Shown here piece after piece: positions 1 to 7,204 of a stretch of DNA of 21,733 bases. The DNA comes from HGM05190 sp964394205 (GTDB lineage: Bacteria; Bacteroidota; Bacteroidia; Bacteroidales; Muribaculaceae). The notes under the pieces were generated by a model that had not been told where the DNA came from, did not search any database, and was given only the letters and a program-made list of their open reading frames with translations. The stretch is from NCBI GenBank assembly GCA_964394205.1, contig CAYMVS010000037.1:1-21733 (forward strand), given 5' to 3'. How positions within the stretch are numbered: position 1 is the first letter of the stretch; every line of letters begins with the position of its first letter. The translations under genes and the position numbers were made by a program.

Positions 1-78
1 CATGGCTGAGATCGGCTGGGATATTACGTAACTTCAATGAAAGTTATAGGTTAAAAGAAAACACACAACTATCTGCAC

Positions 79-131
79 AACAACAGAAACTGCCGCCCGG
101 GCCATCCCCCGTGCGGCAGTTTTCTGTTGTT
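79..131 (-). terminator. Strong hairpin terminator after bcp
   Basis: The arms at 79-96 and 113-131 are complementary over 18 bp with a single bulged T. The core is GCGGCAGT paired with ACTGCCGC, and the loop is about 16 nt. It lies 10 bases beyond the stop codon of bcp and closes the leftward gene cluster. The outer part of the stem is A/T-rich on both strands, so it could also stop a plus-strand gene entering from the left. A short plus frame ending at TAA (29-31) is the only hint of such a gene. Bases 1-78 otherwise hold nothing I can support. Confidence 0.8.
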
Positions 132-140
132 GTTTCTTTG

Positions 141-584
141 TTATTGCTCTATTGTGTTAAGAATCTGGTTGGCGGCGTCTTTAGTGTTGACTTTGGAGAT
201 TATTTTTTCTACCGTGCCATCTTCGGAGAGCAGAAAGGTGGTGCGGACTATTCCCATGTATTCTCTACCGGCCATTTTCTTCTTTTGCCAGACTCCGGCC
301 AGTTTACAGAGGTTGGTATCGGTGTCGGCTACCAGTGGAAATTTCAAGCCAAATTTGCCAGCGAACTTCTGGTGGCTCGCAGCTGAGTCTTTGCTCACAC
401 CTATTACCTGATAACCGGCAGCGGCAAGACAGTCGAGGCCATCGTTAAGGCTGCATGCCTCGGCTGAGCAGCCCGGAGTGTTGTCTTTAGGGTAGAAATA
501 CAATACGAATTTTTTACCGGGAAAGTCGCTACGGCGAACTTCTTTGTTGTCGGCATCGAAGCCTAACAGGTCGGGGAATTTCAT
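141..584 (-). CDS. bcp: Thioredoxin-dependent peroxiredoxin, BCP/PrxQ type
   Basis: This 147-residue cytosolic thiol peroxidase reduces hydrogen peroxide and organic hydroperoxides with electrons from thioredoxin. The family signature PKDNTPGCSAEACSL is visible at residues 32-46. Cys39 is the peroxidatic cysteine, and Cys44, five residues on, fits the resolving cysteine of the E. coli BCP type. The catalytic arginine is probably Arg114 in GIVRTTF. Length and start (ATG at 584, MKFPDLLG) match the roughly 150-residue family without extensions. It is the last gene of the leftward cluster, 40 bases after the second glycosyltransferase, and is followed by a strong hairpin. The neighbouring glycosyltransferases do not suggest a special substrate. 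The family assignment is secure; the physiological peroxide is not known from sequence. Confidence 0.95.
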   Translation of the reverse strand: MKFPDLLGFDADNKEVRRSDFPGKKFVLYFYPKDNTPGCSAEACSLNDGLDCLAAAGYQVIGVSKDSAASHQKFAGKFGLKFPLVADTDTNLCKLAGVWQKKKMAGREYMGIVRTTFLLSEDGTVEKIISKVNTKDAANQILNTIEQ

Positions 585-624
585 TTTATTTTGGTTTAGC
601 TTGTCATTAATGATTCAATTTGGG

Positions 625-1467
625 TCAGCCTCGGGCGGAGGGACGTCGGGACTTCGGAATCGGGGTTATGGAGGCGCGCAGCTGCCGGTTAAATCGTCGA
701 CGCTCGCGGTCAAAGAGCCATCCCCATTTGTTGAAATATTTTATCATGTTGACGATGTGTATTTTAAGTAGCCGGGGATTGATGCGTGAGCCCGCCGCAT
801 GTTGATGCACAATTACGCTGATCGGCAGATACATTGTTTTGTAGGAGCGATGCAGGCGGCGGGTGATGTCAATATCTTCAGGATACATGAAAAATCGCTC
901 GTCGAAGAGTCCGGTCTGCTTAAGCGCCGACAGCCGGAACAACATGAAACTACCGGTCAGATAGGGACAATTGAGACTGTGGTCGTGGTCATGGTTGGCA
1001 AGGAGGTAGCGGTCCATGAGTTTTGCCGTGAGACACCGCGGTAGAAAACGCTTGGCGATAAGCTCAAGAGGGGTGGGGAGCATGCGGCAGGTGTATTGCA
1101 GGTCGCCGTCGGGATAGATGATTTTGGGTTGCACGAGCCCCACGTCGGGGTGTGAGTCCAGATACTCGACAAGTGGCTTGAGGGGATCCTTGTCCCACCA
1201 CACGTCGGCGTTCATCACCAGATGATAGCCCTGGGAGTCTGTGCCGACAAGCTCTCGTAAAGCCTGGTTATGGCCGGCACCAAAGCCCCGATTTTCAACA
1301 TGGCGATATATCACCCTCGGGTCTTGGGGCATGGTTACCGCAAGACTGTCGTCGGGCGAATTGTCGATGATGAAAATCTTCCGGACCCCGGCTCCGAGCA
1401 GACACTGGAGCGCGTTGTTAAGCTGGGCGGGCGGTGTTTTGTGTGTTACAATTGAAGCTGTCACCAT
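625..1467 (-). CDS. Family 2 glycosyltransferase, WbbL/rhamnosyltransferase-like
   Basis: This 280-residue GT-A glycosyltransferase probably adds a sugar (rhamnose in characterised WbbL relatives) to a lipid-linked surface polysaccharide at the inner face of the membrane. The N-terminus MVTASIVTHK starts the nucleotide-binding fold. NADVWWD at 86-92 stands where the metal-binding Asp motif is expected. GSFMLFR at 172-178 and FDERFFMYPEDIDI at 188-201 are the acceptor-side signature of this subgroup. The frame stays open further upstream to 1719, but that stretch lies antiparallel inside the preceding gene's frame and is basic, low-complexity and without family similarity. I therefore place the start at the ATG at 1467. 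This start overlaps the upstream glycosyltransferase by 7 bases (ATGGTGA), which suggests translational coupling. The basic C-terminal tail (about 255-280) may bind membrane. The sugar specificity is unknown. Confidence 0.88.
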   Translation of the reverse strand: MVTASIVTHKTPPAQLNNALQCLLGAGVRKIFIIDNSPDDSLAVTMPQDPRVIYRHVENRGFGAGHNQALRELVGTDSQGYHLVMNADVWWDKDPLKPLVEYLDSHPDVGLVQPKIIYPDGDLQYTCRMLPTPLELIAKRFLPRCLTAKLMDRYLLANHDHDHSLNCPYLTGSFMLFRLSALKQTGLFDERFFMYPEDIDITRRLHRSYKTMYLPISVIVHQHAAGSRINPRLLKIHIVNMIKYFNKWGWLFDRERRRFNRQLRASITPIPKSRRPSARG

Positions 1468-2417
1468 TTTAAGCCAAGTATTAGTTTTAAAACACCCGTG
1501 CCAAGGACCGACAAGGCGAGCACCGGTTTGTTGAGAAGGCGTCCCTGAGGATTGAGAAGCACGCGGCGCCGGTATCGGCGTATATTGTCGAGGCAACGCC
1601 GCTCGATGGCCGGCTCGTCGAGACGGTTGGTCCAGACAAGCCGCAGCATGTTGAATGAAGCAGAGACAGCGCGGTCTTGAGCGGCAGATTGCAGCTTTGT
1701 GCCGCTGTAATGGCAGCATAGGCGGTCGACAACATCGAGGGCGTCAAACCGGCTCGGGCTGACGGTGTTGATGAAACTCGACTGATTCTGCCGATAGTAA
1801 TAGAGCGGCACATCGATGACGGCCACGCGGGGTGCCTGCTCATAGATCCTGTAAAAGAGGTCGAGGTCTTCATAGCGTCCCGGCCTGAACCTGTCGGTCC
1901 CTTCAAAGAGCGCCGCGGGGATGAGCGAACCACACATTGATGTGTCAAGACGGCGGCGATACAACCCCTGCTCAACCGCTTTTAGACCGGTAAACAGACG
2001 ATATCTAACGTTGTCGAGTTTCTCATGGCGTGGCGTGGTGTCGTCACGGCGCACTCTTGACGCGACAATGGAACCCTCGGGGAGAGAGCCGGCAATCTTC
2101 AGCATGATGGCCAGGGCGTCGGGGTGGAGCAGATCGTCGGCGTCGACAAAGCAAAGATACCGGCCACGGGCGAGGGAAATGCCCCGGTTGCGGGCGGCCG
2201 ATACCCCGGCATTGGGCTGCCTGACGAGCTGAAACCGCGGAAAACCGGCGGCGGCCTCGGCGGCGACTTCGGCCGAGCGGTCGGTCGAGCCGTCGTCAAC
2301 CACAATCAGCTCGACGGCCCCGGTCACACCCCGCGCGCCAACAATGCTCCTGACAGCATCGCCAACCCATCGCTCGCCGTTGTAGACCGGTATTATGACC
2401 GAGACCTGAAGTTCCAT
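1461..2417 (-). CDS. Family 2 glycosyltransferase (GT-A fold)
   Basis: This 318-residue family 2 glycosyltransferase presumably transfers a sugar from a nucleotide-sugar donor during surface glycan assembly. The textbook N-terminal motifs are present: VSVIIPVYNGE at 5-15, VVDDGSTD at 39-46, NAGVSAARNRGI at 69-80, and the metal-binding FVDADD at 90-95. Downstream, RYEDLDLFYRI resembles the ED motif that carries the catalytic base. The C-terminal third is helical and basic, consistent with peripheral membrane attachment. The ATG at 2417 fits the family N-terminus exactly. The gene begins 3 bases after the acyltransferase stop codon and overlaps the next glycosyltransferase by 7 bases. The three genes therefore form a compact polysaccharide-modification block. 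Donor and acceptor cannot be read from the sequence. Confidence 0.93.
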   Translation of the reverse strand: MELQVSVIIPVYNGERWVGDAVRSIVGARGVTGAVELIVVDDGSTDRSAEVAAEAAAGFPRFQLVRQPNAGVSAARNRGISLARGRYLCFVDADDLLHPDALAIMLKIAGSLPEGSIVASRVRRDDTTPRHEKLDNVRYRLFTGLKAVEQGLYRRRLDTSMCGSLIPAALFEGTDRFRPGRYEDLDLFYRIYEQAPRVAVIDVPLYYYRQNQSSFINTVSPSRFDALDVVDRLCCHYSGTKLQSAAQDRAVSASFNMLRLVWTNRLDEPAIERRCLDNIRRYRRRVLLNPQGRLLNKPVLALSVLGTGVLKLILGLKW

Positions 2418-2420
2418 AGA

Positions 2421-3503
2421 TTATGATGCAAATCTAATAATTTTTTTCTTTTTGTGAATACGCATCACCGGCCGCTCGATGCAGCAGTTTATCAAGATGC
2501 TGATAATCACCGACACGACCACAACAGCCGTCAGCGACCAAGCGGGGTGGAGCCGTTGGGTCAGGCCTGTGGCGATGGCGACTTGAATGACGGGGAAGTG
2601 AACGAGGTAGATGTTGTAGGAGATATTGTCGCGCGAGCCTTCCCACGTACCCCATCTGCCCCACATCGATATCAGGATAGCGAGAGTCGCCATTGTGGCC
2701 GGGCGTCCCCACAGATGAAACGCGGGGATTAGCGGTGACATGGCGAGCAGGGCGATACAGCAAACGAGCACCGGCATTTTGTGGCGCATCAGGCGGCTGT
2801 AATAGAAATAGAGGAAGACGCCGGTGTAGAAAAAGGTGAGCTGGCCGAATATCTGACGCCCCAGGATGTTATATATATCGTTGCCGGTGGCGAGATATAT
2901 CTCGTTGAGAGCTATTGAATAGAGAGCCGACAGCAGATAGATGACGGTGAACACGCCGCCGGGGTTGCACCTGAACCGTTTTATAATCCACCATACCAAG
3001 GGGATTGACAGTTCAAGCATGATTTCAACCTTCATGGTCCAGAGGGCGCCGTTGACAGCGTGGATAAAATTATGGTCAAACACGCCGGGGAGGTCGGTGG
3101 CCAGGAAGTTTACAAACAACAGGTTGGCGCTGACGTATTTCCAGAATGCCGGGTCGGTGAAGTATCGTGTTGCCGGCAGGGTGGAGCAGGCGCATAGGAG
3201 AAATGCCGCCAACAGCACGACGGTGAAATAGGCCGGCAGGAGGCGCCACATTCTGTCGATAAAAAAATGGCGCGCGCTCGCTTTGCGGCTGAAGAAAGAG
3301 CCGAACGAGAGGAAACCGCTGAAGGCAAAAAAGCAACCGACGCCAATGCCGCCCAACGCGCCAACAAAATCACCGTAGTCTACATTTTGCAGGACGGCAA
3401 AGTGCATCAGCAATACCCCAAAACAGAGCGCATACCTGACCACCCCCATGTTGTTGGGGCGCGGGATGGGGTGGGGCACTGTGTCGGGTTGCAGAAATTT
3501 CAC
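2421..3503 (-). CDS. Acyltransferase family 3 (OafA/YrhL-like) membrane O-acyltransferase
   Basis: This multi-pass inner-membrane protein of 360 residues belongs to the acyltransferase-3 family, whose members move acetyl or other acyl groups onto LPS, capsule or peptidoglycan sugars. Visible landmarks are a membrane segment with His34 (LLMHF), FFAFSGFL at 58-65, RMWRLLPAY at 84-92 and NGALWTMKVE at 151-160. All are characteristic and are followed by a run of about eight further hydrophobic segments. It lacks the extra SGNH domain seen in longer relatives. The start is uncertain. The frame opens with GTG at 3503; an ATG at 3449 (residue 19) would cut into the first conserved stretch, so I keep the longer form. 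It lies 45 bases after the unknown gene and 3 bases before a glycosyltransferase, which points to decoration of the same glycan. Confidence 0.9.
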   Translation of the reverse strand: MKFLQPDTVPHPIPRPNNMGVVRYALCFGVLLMHFAVLQNVDYGDFVGALGGIGVGCFFAFSGFLSFGSFFSRKASARHFFIDRMWRLLPAYFTVVLLAAFLLCACSTLPATRYFTDPAFWKYVSANLLFVNFLATDLPGVFDHNFIHAVNGALWTMKVEIMLELSIPLVWWIIKRFRCNPGGVFTVIYLLSALYSIALNEIYLATGNDIYNILGRQIFGQLTFFYTGVFLYFYYSRLMRHKMPVLVCCIALLAMSPLIPAFHLWGRPATMATLAILISMWGRWGTWEGSRDNISYNIYLVHFPVIQVAIATGLTQRLHPAWSLTAVVVVSVIISILINCCIERPVMRIHKKKKIIRFAS

Positions 3504-3548
3504 GATTTAATGGGGGGCGGCTAATACAGGCCGGGGGTAGGGGCGCCG

Positions 3549-4073
3549 TTACAACATGGCGAGCGCTTTGAGCTGTTCAAGCACATCGAGGCGCGACATG
3601 TGACGCACCTCCTTGAGGTGGGCCGCCATATCTCGGGCTATCGACTGAACGCCGCGATGATTGAACACGCGGTTGAGATAAGAGAAGTTCTTGTCAAAGA
3701 GCCGCTCCATCTCGTCGGTGTCAAGCGAGCAACTGTCGGCGGCCTCGCCGGCGATCACGTCGTGGAGCGAGCGGCGCATGTCGGCCGTCAGCTGATGACC
3801 GTCTTGCACCACGGCCCGGCACATCGCGTTTGAGAGCACCATGGCCGTCATCAGGTTGAAGTTGCGCAGGATGGTGTTCCATGCCGTCTTGGCCGACAGC
3901 GAAGGGTTTCCGTTGAAATAAAATTGGTTTGAGAGTGACAACATCTCATCGGTGTCGGCATCGAGGTCGACACCGTCAAGCATATCTTCGCCATCATAGA
4001 TGACAAGACCGATGGTCATGCCGGTCACGCCGTAAGCCCGGTCGTCCTCGTGACGGTAACTGAGTGTATCCAT
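3549..4073 (-). CDS. Uncharacterised 174-residue protein in the porZ-like operon
   Basis: I do not recognise this family. The protein is soluble-looking, with no signal peptide or membrane segment. The first part (about 1-50) is acidic, with DGEDMLDGVDLDADTDEML near 27-45. The rest is helical and ends in amphipathic segments (AAHLKEVRHMSRLDVLEQL). The acidic stretch could bind cations, but it does not form a clear EF-hand loop. The start is the ATG at 4073 (MDTLSYRHEDD); the two extra codons upstream begin with TTG and are less likely. It lies 46 bases after the porZ-like gene and 45 bases before the acyltransferase, so it is probably co-transcribed with both. Codon use looks like that of its neighbours, which argues for a real, resident gene. 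No function is proposed. Confidence 0.8.
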   Translation of the reverse strand: MDTLSYRHEDDRAYGVTGMTIGLVIYDGEDMLDGVDLDADTDEMLSLSNQFYFNGNPSLSAKTAWNTILRNFNLMTAMVLSNAMCRAVVQDGHQLTADMRRSLHDVIAGEAADSCSLDTDEMERLFDKNFSYLNRVFNHRGVQSIARDMAAHLKEVRHMSRLDVLEQLKALAML

Positions 4074-4119
4074 TTTCAAAAAAGACTTTTTTATTTATCT
4101 AAACACCCGGGGCCGGCGT

Positions 4120-6555
4120 TTAGTTGACCACAAGAATTTTGGTAACGGCTCCTGTTGTGCCGCTGCCGTCATCGCCGCTTCCGCTTGATGCAAACACATA
4201 GTAAACTCCGGTCTTGACTCGCGAGCCCGAGGCGGTGCATCCGTCCCACACGGCCATACCACCCTCCGAGCGGGTCTGGTAGAGCACATTGCCGTGGGCG
4301 TCGGCGATCTTGACCAGCGAGTTGTCCATCAGCCCGGTAATGGTGATCCATCCCGTATAGTCGGGCCTGACGGGGTTGGGGTAGGCATAAACGTTGTCAA
4401 AGTTGTCGGCCACGGGCGACGAGTTGGAGATGTAGCACAACAGGCCCATGCGGGTGCCGACATAGACACGGTTGCTCGATCGGTCGGCCACGACGGCCAT
4501 GATCTCGTTGGTCGGGAGGGGCGAGTTTTCGGCGGTGAAATTCTCGATTATGCGGTCACCGTTCTCGCTCACCAGGAAGAGGCCGCTGTTGGCGGTGGCA
4601 ATCCACTTGCGGTTGCTGTTGTCGACGCTCATCCAGTAGATCTGGTCGCTGCCCAACAGATAGTCGGCATAGTTTGACCCGTCGTTGCGGGGCACCTTGA
4701 TGCGGTTGAAGGTGATGTTGGCGCTGTTGATGGCGCCCGGATTGGTTATCTCAAACACACCCGAGGTTGTGCCGACCCAGACACGGCCGCGGTCATCTTC
4801 GATCAGCGAGAAGGTGTAGAGCGGCGTTGTGGTCGTGCCGTCCTGATCCACAAAGTTTGTGATGTGGTAAATGGCATCGTCGGCCGTGTTGGTATATGTG
4901 CCCTTGGTGTCGATGACGTAGATGCCGGTCTCATAGCCGCCGTCACAGATTATGAGCATGTTTGACTTGCGGCAAAAGAGCGACACGATGTCATAGTTGA
5001 GCTGGTCTTTAAGCGGGTGTATTTTCCAGTCGGCGGTTGTGACGGTTGCCGGGTCCTGTCGGCGTTTGGCCGCCGGAAGGATGATTGCCGAGTGGGGTGT
5101 CGCCGAGAGAATATTGTAGTTGGAGAATACCCACAGATTTCCCTCGGGGTCGATGTTGACATCGTAGGAGAATGTGCCCCAGGGGTTTACCATCGGTGAG
5201 TTGTCGGGTGAGTATTGTCCCACAAACTTGTTGTCTTTGATTTTGAAGAGGCCCTCGGTGCCCGAGATCTGGAAATAGGTGTCGGGGTCGTCGGGGTCTT
5301 CCACGATACGCTGGGGGTCACAGTAGAAGTGGCCACCTTTGCCGTCGTCAAAGATGCCCCCTTTGACCTCACAGAAAGGTTTCGCCCCCGAGCCGGTCAC
5401 ATCTTTAATCACGCCGCCGTCAATGCGGTCGACATACTGCCTGACCCCGCGCGCCGACACTCCCGTGTTGCCGCGGTGGTGGGAGTTGCCGCGGTTTGTG
5501 ACATAGATGTGGCTGCCGTCGTGGTTGCTGAACAGCTGCAACGGCAGGGCGACACTCGAGGTGCCGGCGGGGATGGCGTAATCGCTGAGCATGACAACTG
5601 AGGTGCCGGAAACATCAAAGTTGGCCACGCCCTGTTTGCTGCCTATCCACACACTCGACAGACCTTGGTCAAAGGCCACGGCGCTGCTGCTCAGCTCAAC
5701 AGGCATGCTTTTGATTGACTTGGGGGCGCTCCCTTTGTCGACGCTCACAATCACACGGTTGTTTGACACGAGATACACCTTGCCGTCGGCAGTGGTGATG
5801 AAAGGCTGGGGAGAGCCGACATTAAGGCGCCCGTGGTTGCCATACTTGCCCTCGGCGGCATTTGTGTAGTCAAACACTGCCACGTCATAGCCGCTGCACA
5901 CGGCCACATTGTTGTCGTCGATCTTGGCGGCATATTTTATCGGGTTGTCATGAACCTGGATAAAGTTGTCGAGCGAGCGGATGCTGCGCCCGAGCTTGAT
6001 GGCGCGTATCGTCTTGTCAATCTCAATCAGCATGCAGCCGCCGGCCACCATGACGCCGTTGACGCTTTTGCCATAGTTGGCCGAGTCGATCACATAATTT
6101 TTCTTGCCGTCGAGTATCACGACGCCAAAAGAGGTGGCGACGTAGGTGCGGTCAGGTTCAAACCAGACGTTGTTGATTTTCTTGTCGACGCTCAGGGCGG
6201 CGTCTTTGATGTCGGGGATGTTGACCACCCTCCCGTCGTCGTGCAGCAGGTCGATGTTGCCCGACTCGTAGGCTATGAAGAGATATTTACCCTCGCGGTT
6301 ATAGCTGATGAGCACGATGTTGTTGTCCGAGAGCGTTGTCGATGAGTTTGGCGCCGTCGTGGTGTCATCGTTTTTGTTGTAGTCAAACAGATAACCGTTT
6401 GAGACATAGTAAAGATGAGTCGGGGTGTCGATCATTGACGACACGCCGTTGGAAAACGACGAGTAGCGCTCCCATCCACCCACGCTCATCTGGGCGAGGG
6501 CGGCTGAGGCGAGTGAGAGTAAAAACAGGGTTATGACAAAAAGACGTCTGATCAT
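4120..6555 (-). CDS. porZ: PorZ-like exported beta-propeller protein with C-terminal sorting domain
   Basis: This 811-residue secreted protein resembles PorZ, the T9SS protein that in Porphyromonas gingivalis handles anionic LPS for the PorU sortase. Residues 1-22 form a signal peptide ending in SLASAALAQ. The body shows repeated propeller-type strands such as NIVLISYNREGKYLFIAYES, IWMSVDN-like blades and VWVGTTSGVFEI, consistent with two seven-bladed propellers. The last 90 residues (about 722-811) start with YAYPNPVRPDYTGWITI, close to the PorZ sorting domain, and end in VTKILVVN. An upstream in-frame extension to 6666 lies inside rdgB, so I chose the ATG at 6555, directly before the signal peptide and 25 bases after rdgB. 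The following genes encode acyl- and glycosyltransferases, which fits a link to surface glycan. Alternative: a general two-component-regulator-type propeller protein with a T9SS tail. Confidence 0.75.
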   Translation of the reverse strand: MIRRLFVITLFLLSLASAALAQMSVGGWERYSSFSNGVSSMIDTPTHLYYVSNGYLFDYNKNDDTTTAPNSSTTLSDNNIVLISYNREGKYLFIAYESGNIDLLHDDGRVVNIPDIKDAALSVDKKINNVWFEPDRTYVATSFGVVILDGKKNYVIDSANYGKSVNGVMVAGGCMLIEIDKTIRAIKLGRSIRSLDNFIQVHDNPIKYAAKIDDNNVAVCSGYDVAVFDYTNAAEGKYGNHGRLNVGSPQPFITTADGKVYLVSNNRVIVSVDKGSAPKSIKSMPVELSSSAVAFDQGLSSVWIGSKQGVANFDVSGTSVVMLSDYAIPAGTSSVALPLQLFSNHDGSHIYVTNRGNSHHRGNTGVSARGVRQYVDRIDGGVIKDVTGSGAKPFCEVKGGIFDDGKGGHFYCDPQRIVEDPDDPDTYFQISGTEGLFKIKDNKFVGQYSPDNSPMVNPWGTFSYDVNIDPEGNLWVFSNYNILSATPHSAIILPAAKRRQDPATVTTADWKIHPLKDQLNYDIVSLFCRKSNMLIICDGGYETGIYVIDTKGTYTNTADDAIYHITNFVDQDGTTTTPLYTFSLIEDDRGRVWVGTTSGVFEITNPGAINSANITFNRIKVPRNDGSNYADYLLGSDQIYWMSVDNSNRKWIATANSGLFLVSENGDRIIENFTAENSPLPTNEIMAVVADRSSNRVYVGTRMGLLCYISNSSPVADNFDNVYAYPNPVRPDYTGWITITGLMDNSLVKIADAHGNVLYQTRSEGGMAVWDGCTASGSRVKTGVYYVFASSGSGDDGSGTTGAVTKILVVN

Positions 6556-6580
6556 GTTGGTTTTATAAGGAGAAAGGTTA

Positions 6581-7168
6581 TCAAATTTTTCCTGATGACG
6601 CGAGGTAGTCGACAAAGGCGCGTGTTGCCCGGCCCCGGTGGGAGATGGCGTTTTTCTCGTCGTCACTCATGGCGGCAAAGCACCGGTCGCTCTCATCGGG
6701 CTTGAATATGGGGTCATATCCAAAGCCTCCGTCGCCGTGGGGGGCGGTTAGAATCTCGCCCTCCACCGAGCCTTCAAAGAGAGTTTCCCTGTCGCCCTCG
6801 ATAAGGGCGATGACGGTTGAGAAATGAGCCTTACGGTCGGTCTCGCCCTCCATCTGGGCCAGCATTTTGGCCACATTGTCGGCCGGAGAGCAGTGCTCGC
6901 CGGCATAACGGGCCGAGTAGACCCCCGGGGCGCCACCGAGAGCATCGACCATCAGGCCGGTGTCGTCGGCAAAACAGTCGCGCCCGGTGTGCTCCTTGAC
7001 CCAGCGGGCCTTCTGGAGCGCGTTGCCGGCAAGAGTGTCGGCTGTCTCGGGGATGTCGCCTTTCAGGCCGATGTCGTCGAGCGACAGGATTGTCAGGCGA
7101 TGGCCGGCGATGCGGCGTATTTCGCTCAACTTGTGCTTGTTGTTGGTGGCAAAGACTATTTCGTTCAT
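6581..7168 (-). CDS. rdgB: XTP/dITP diphosphatase (RdgB/HAM1)
   Basis: This 195-residue cytosolic enzyme hydrolyses dITP, ITP and XTP to monophosphates and pyrophosphate, keeping deaminated purines out of DNA and RNA. The diagnostic motifs are all present: FATNNKHKLSEI at 6-17, PETADTLAGNA at 40-50, the catalytic ADDTGLMVD at 67-75, APGVYSARYAG at 80-90, GGFGYDPIF at 147-155 and SHRGRA at 176-181. Length matches the bacterial family (about 195-200). It starts 36 bases after the leuS stop and ends 25 bases before the porZ-like start, so the three genes probably share a transcript. Nothing looks damaged. The link to the neighbours is likely only shared transcription. Confidence 0.96.
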   Translation of the reverse strand: MNEIVFATNNKHKLSEIRRIAGHRLTILSLDDIGLKGDIPETADTLAGNALQKARWVKEHTGRDCFADDTGLMVDALGGAPGVYSARYAGEHCSPADNVAKMLAQMEGETDRKAHFSTVIALIEGDRETLFEGSVEGEILTAPHGDGGFGYDPIFKPDESDRCFAAMSDDEKNAISHRGRATRAFVDYLASSGKI

Positions 7169-7204
7169 CAGTAATATATAACGTGACAGTGGAGCGATTT
7201 ATTG

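Noticed and set aside
2..31. Short plus-strand frame reading MAEIGWDIT and a stop at the left edge
   Set aside because: It could be the tail of a gene outside the window, but nine codons cannot support a call.
1468..1719. N-terminal extension of the second glycosyltransferase
   Set aside because: It lies in another frame inside the first glycosyltransferase gene and its basic sequence has no family similarity. The ATG at 1467 gives the expected fold start.
6556..6666. N-terminal extension of the PorZ-like protein
   Set aside because: The extra 37 residues overlap rdgB, have no export character and precede a clear signal peptide at the ATG at 6555.
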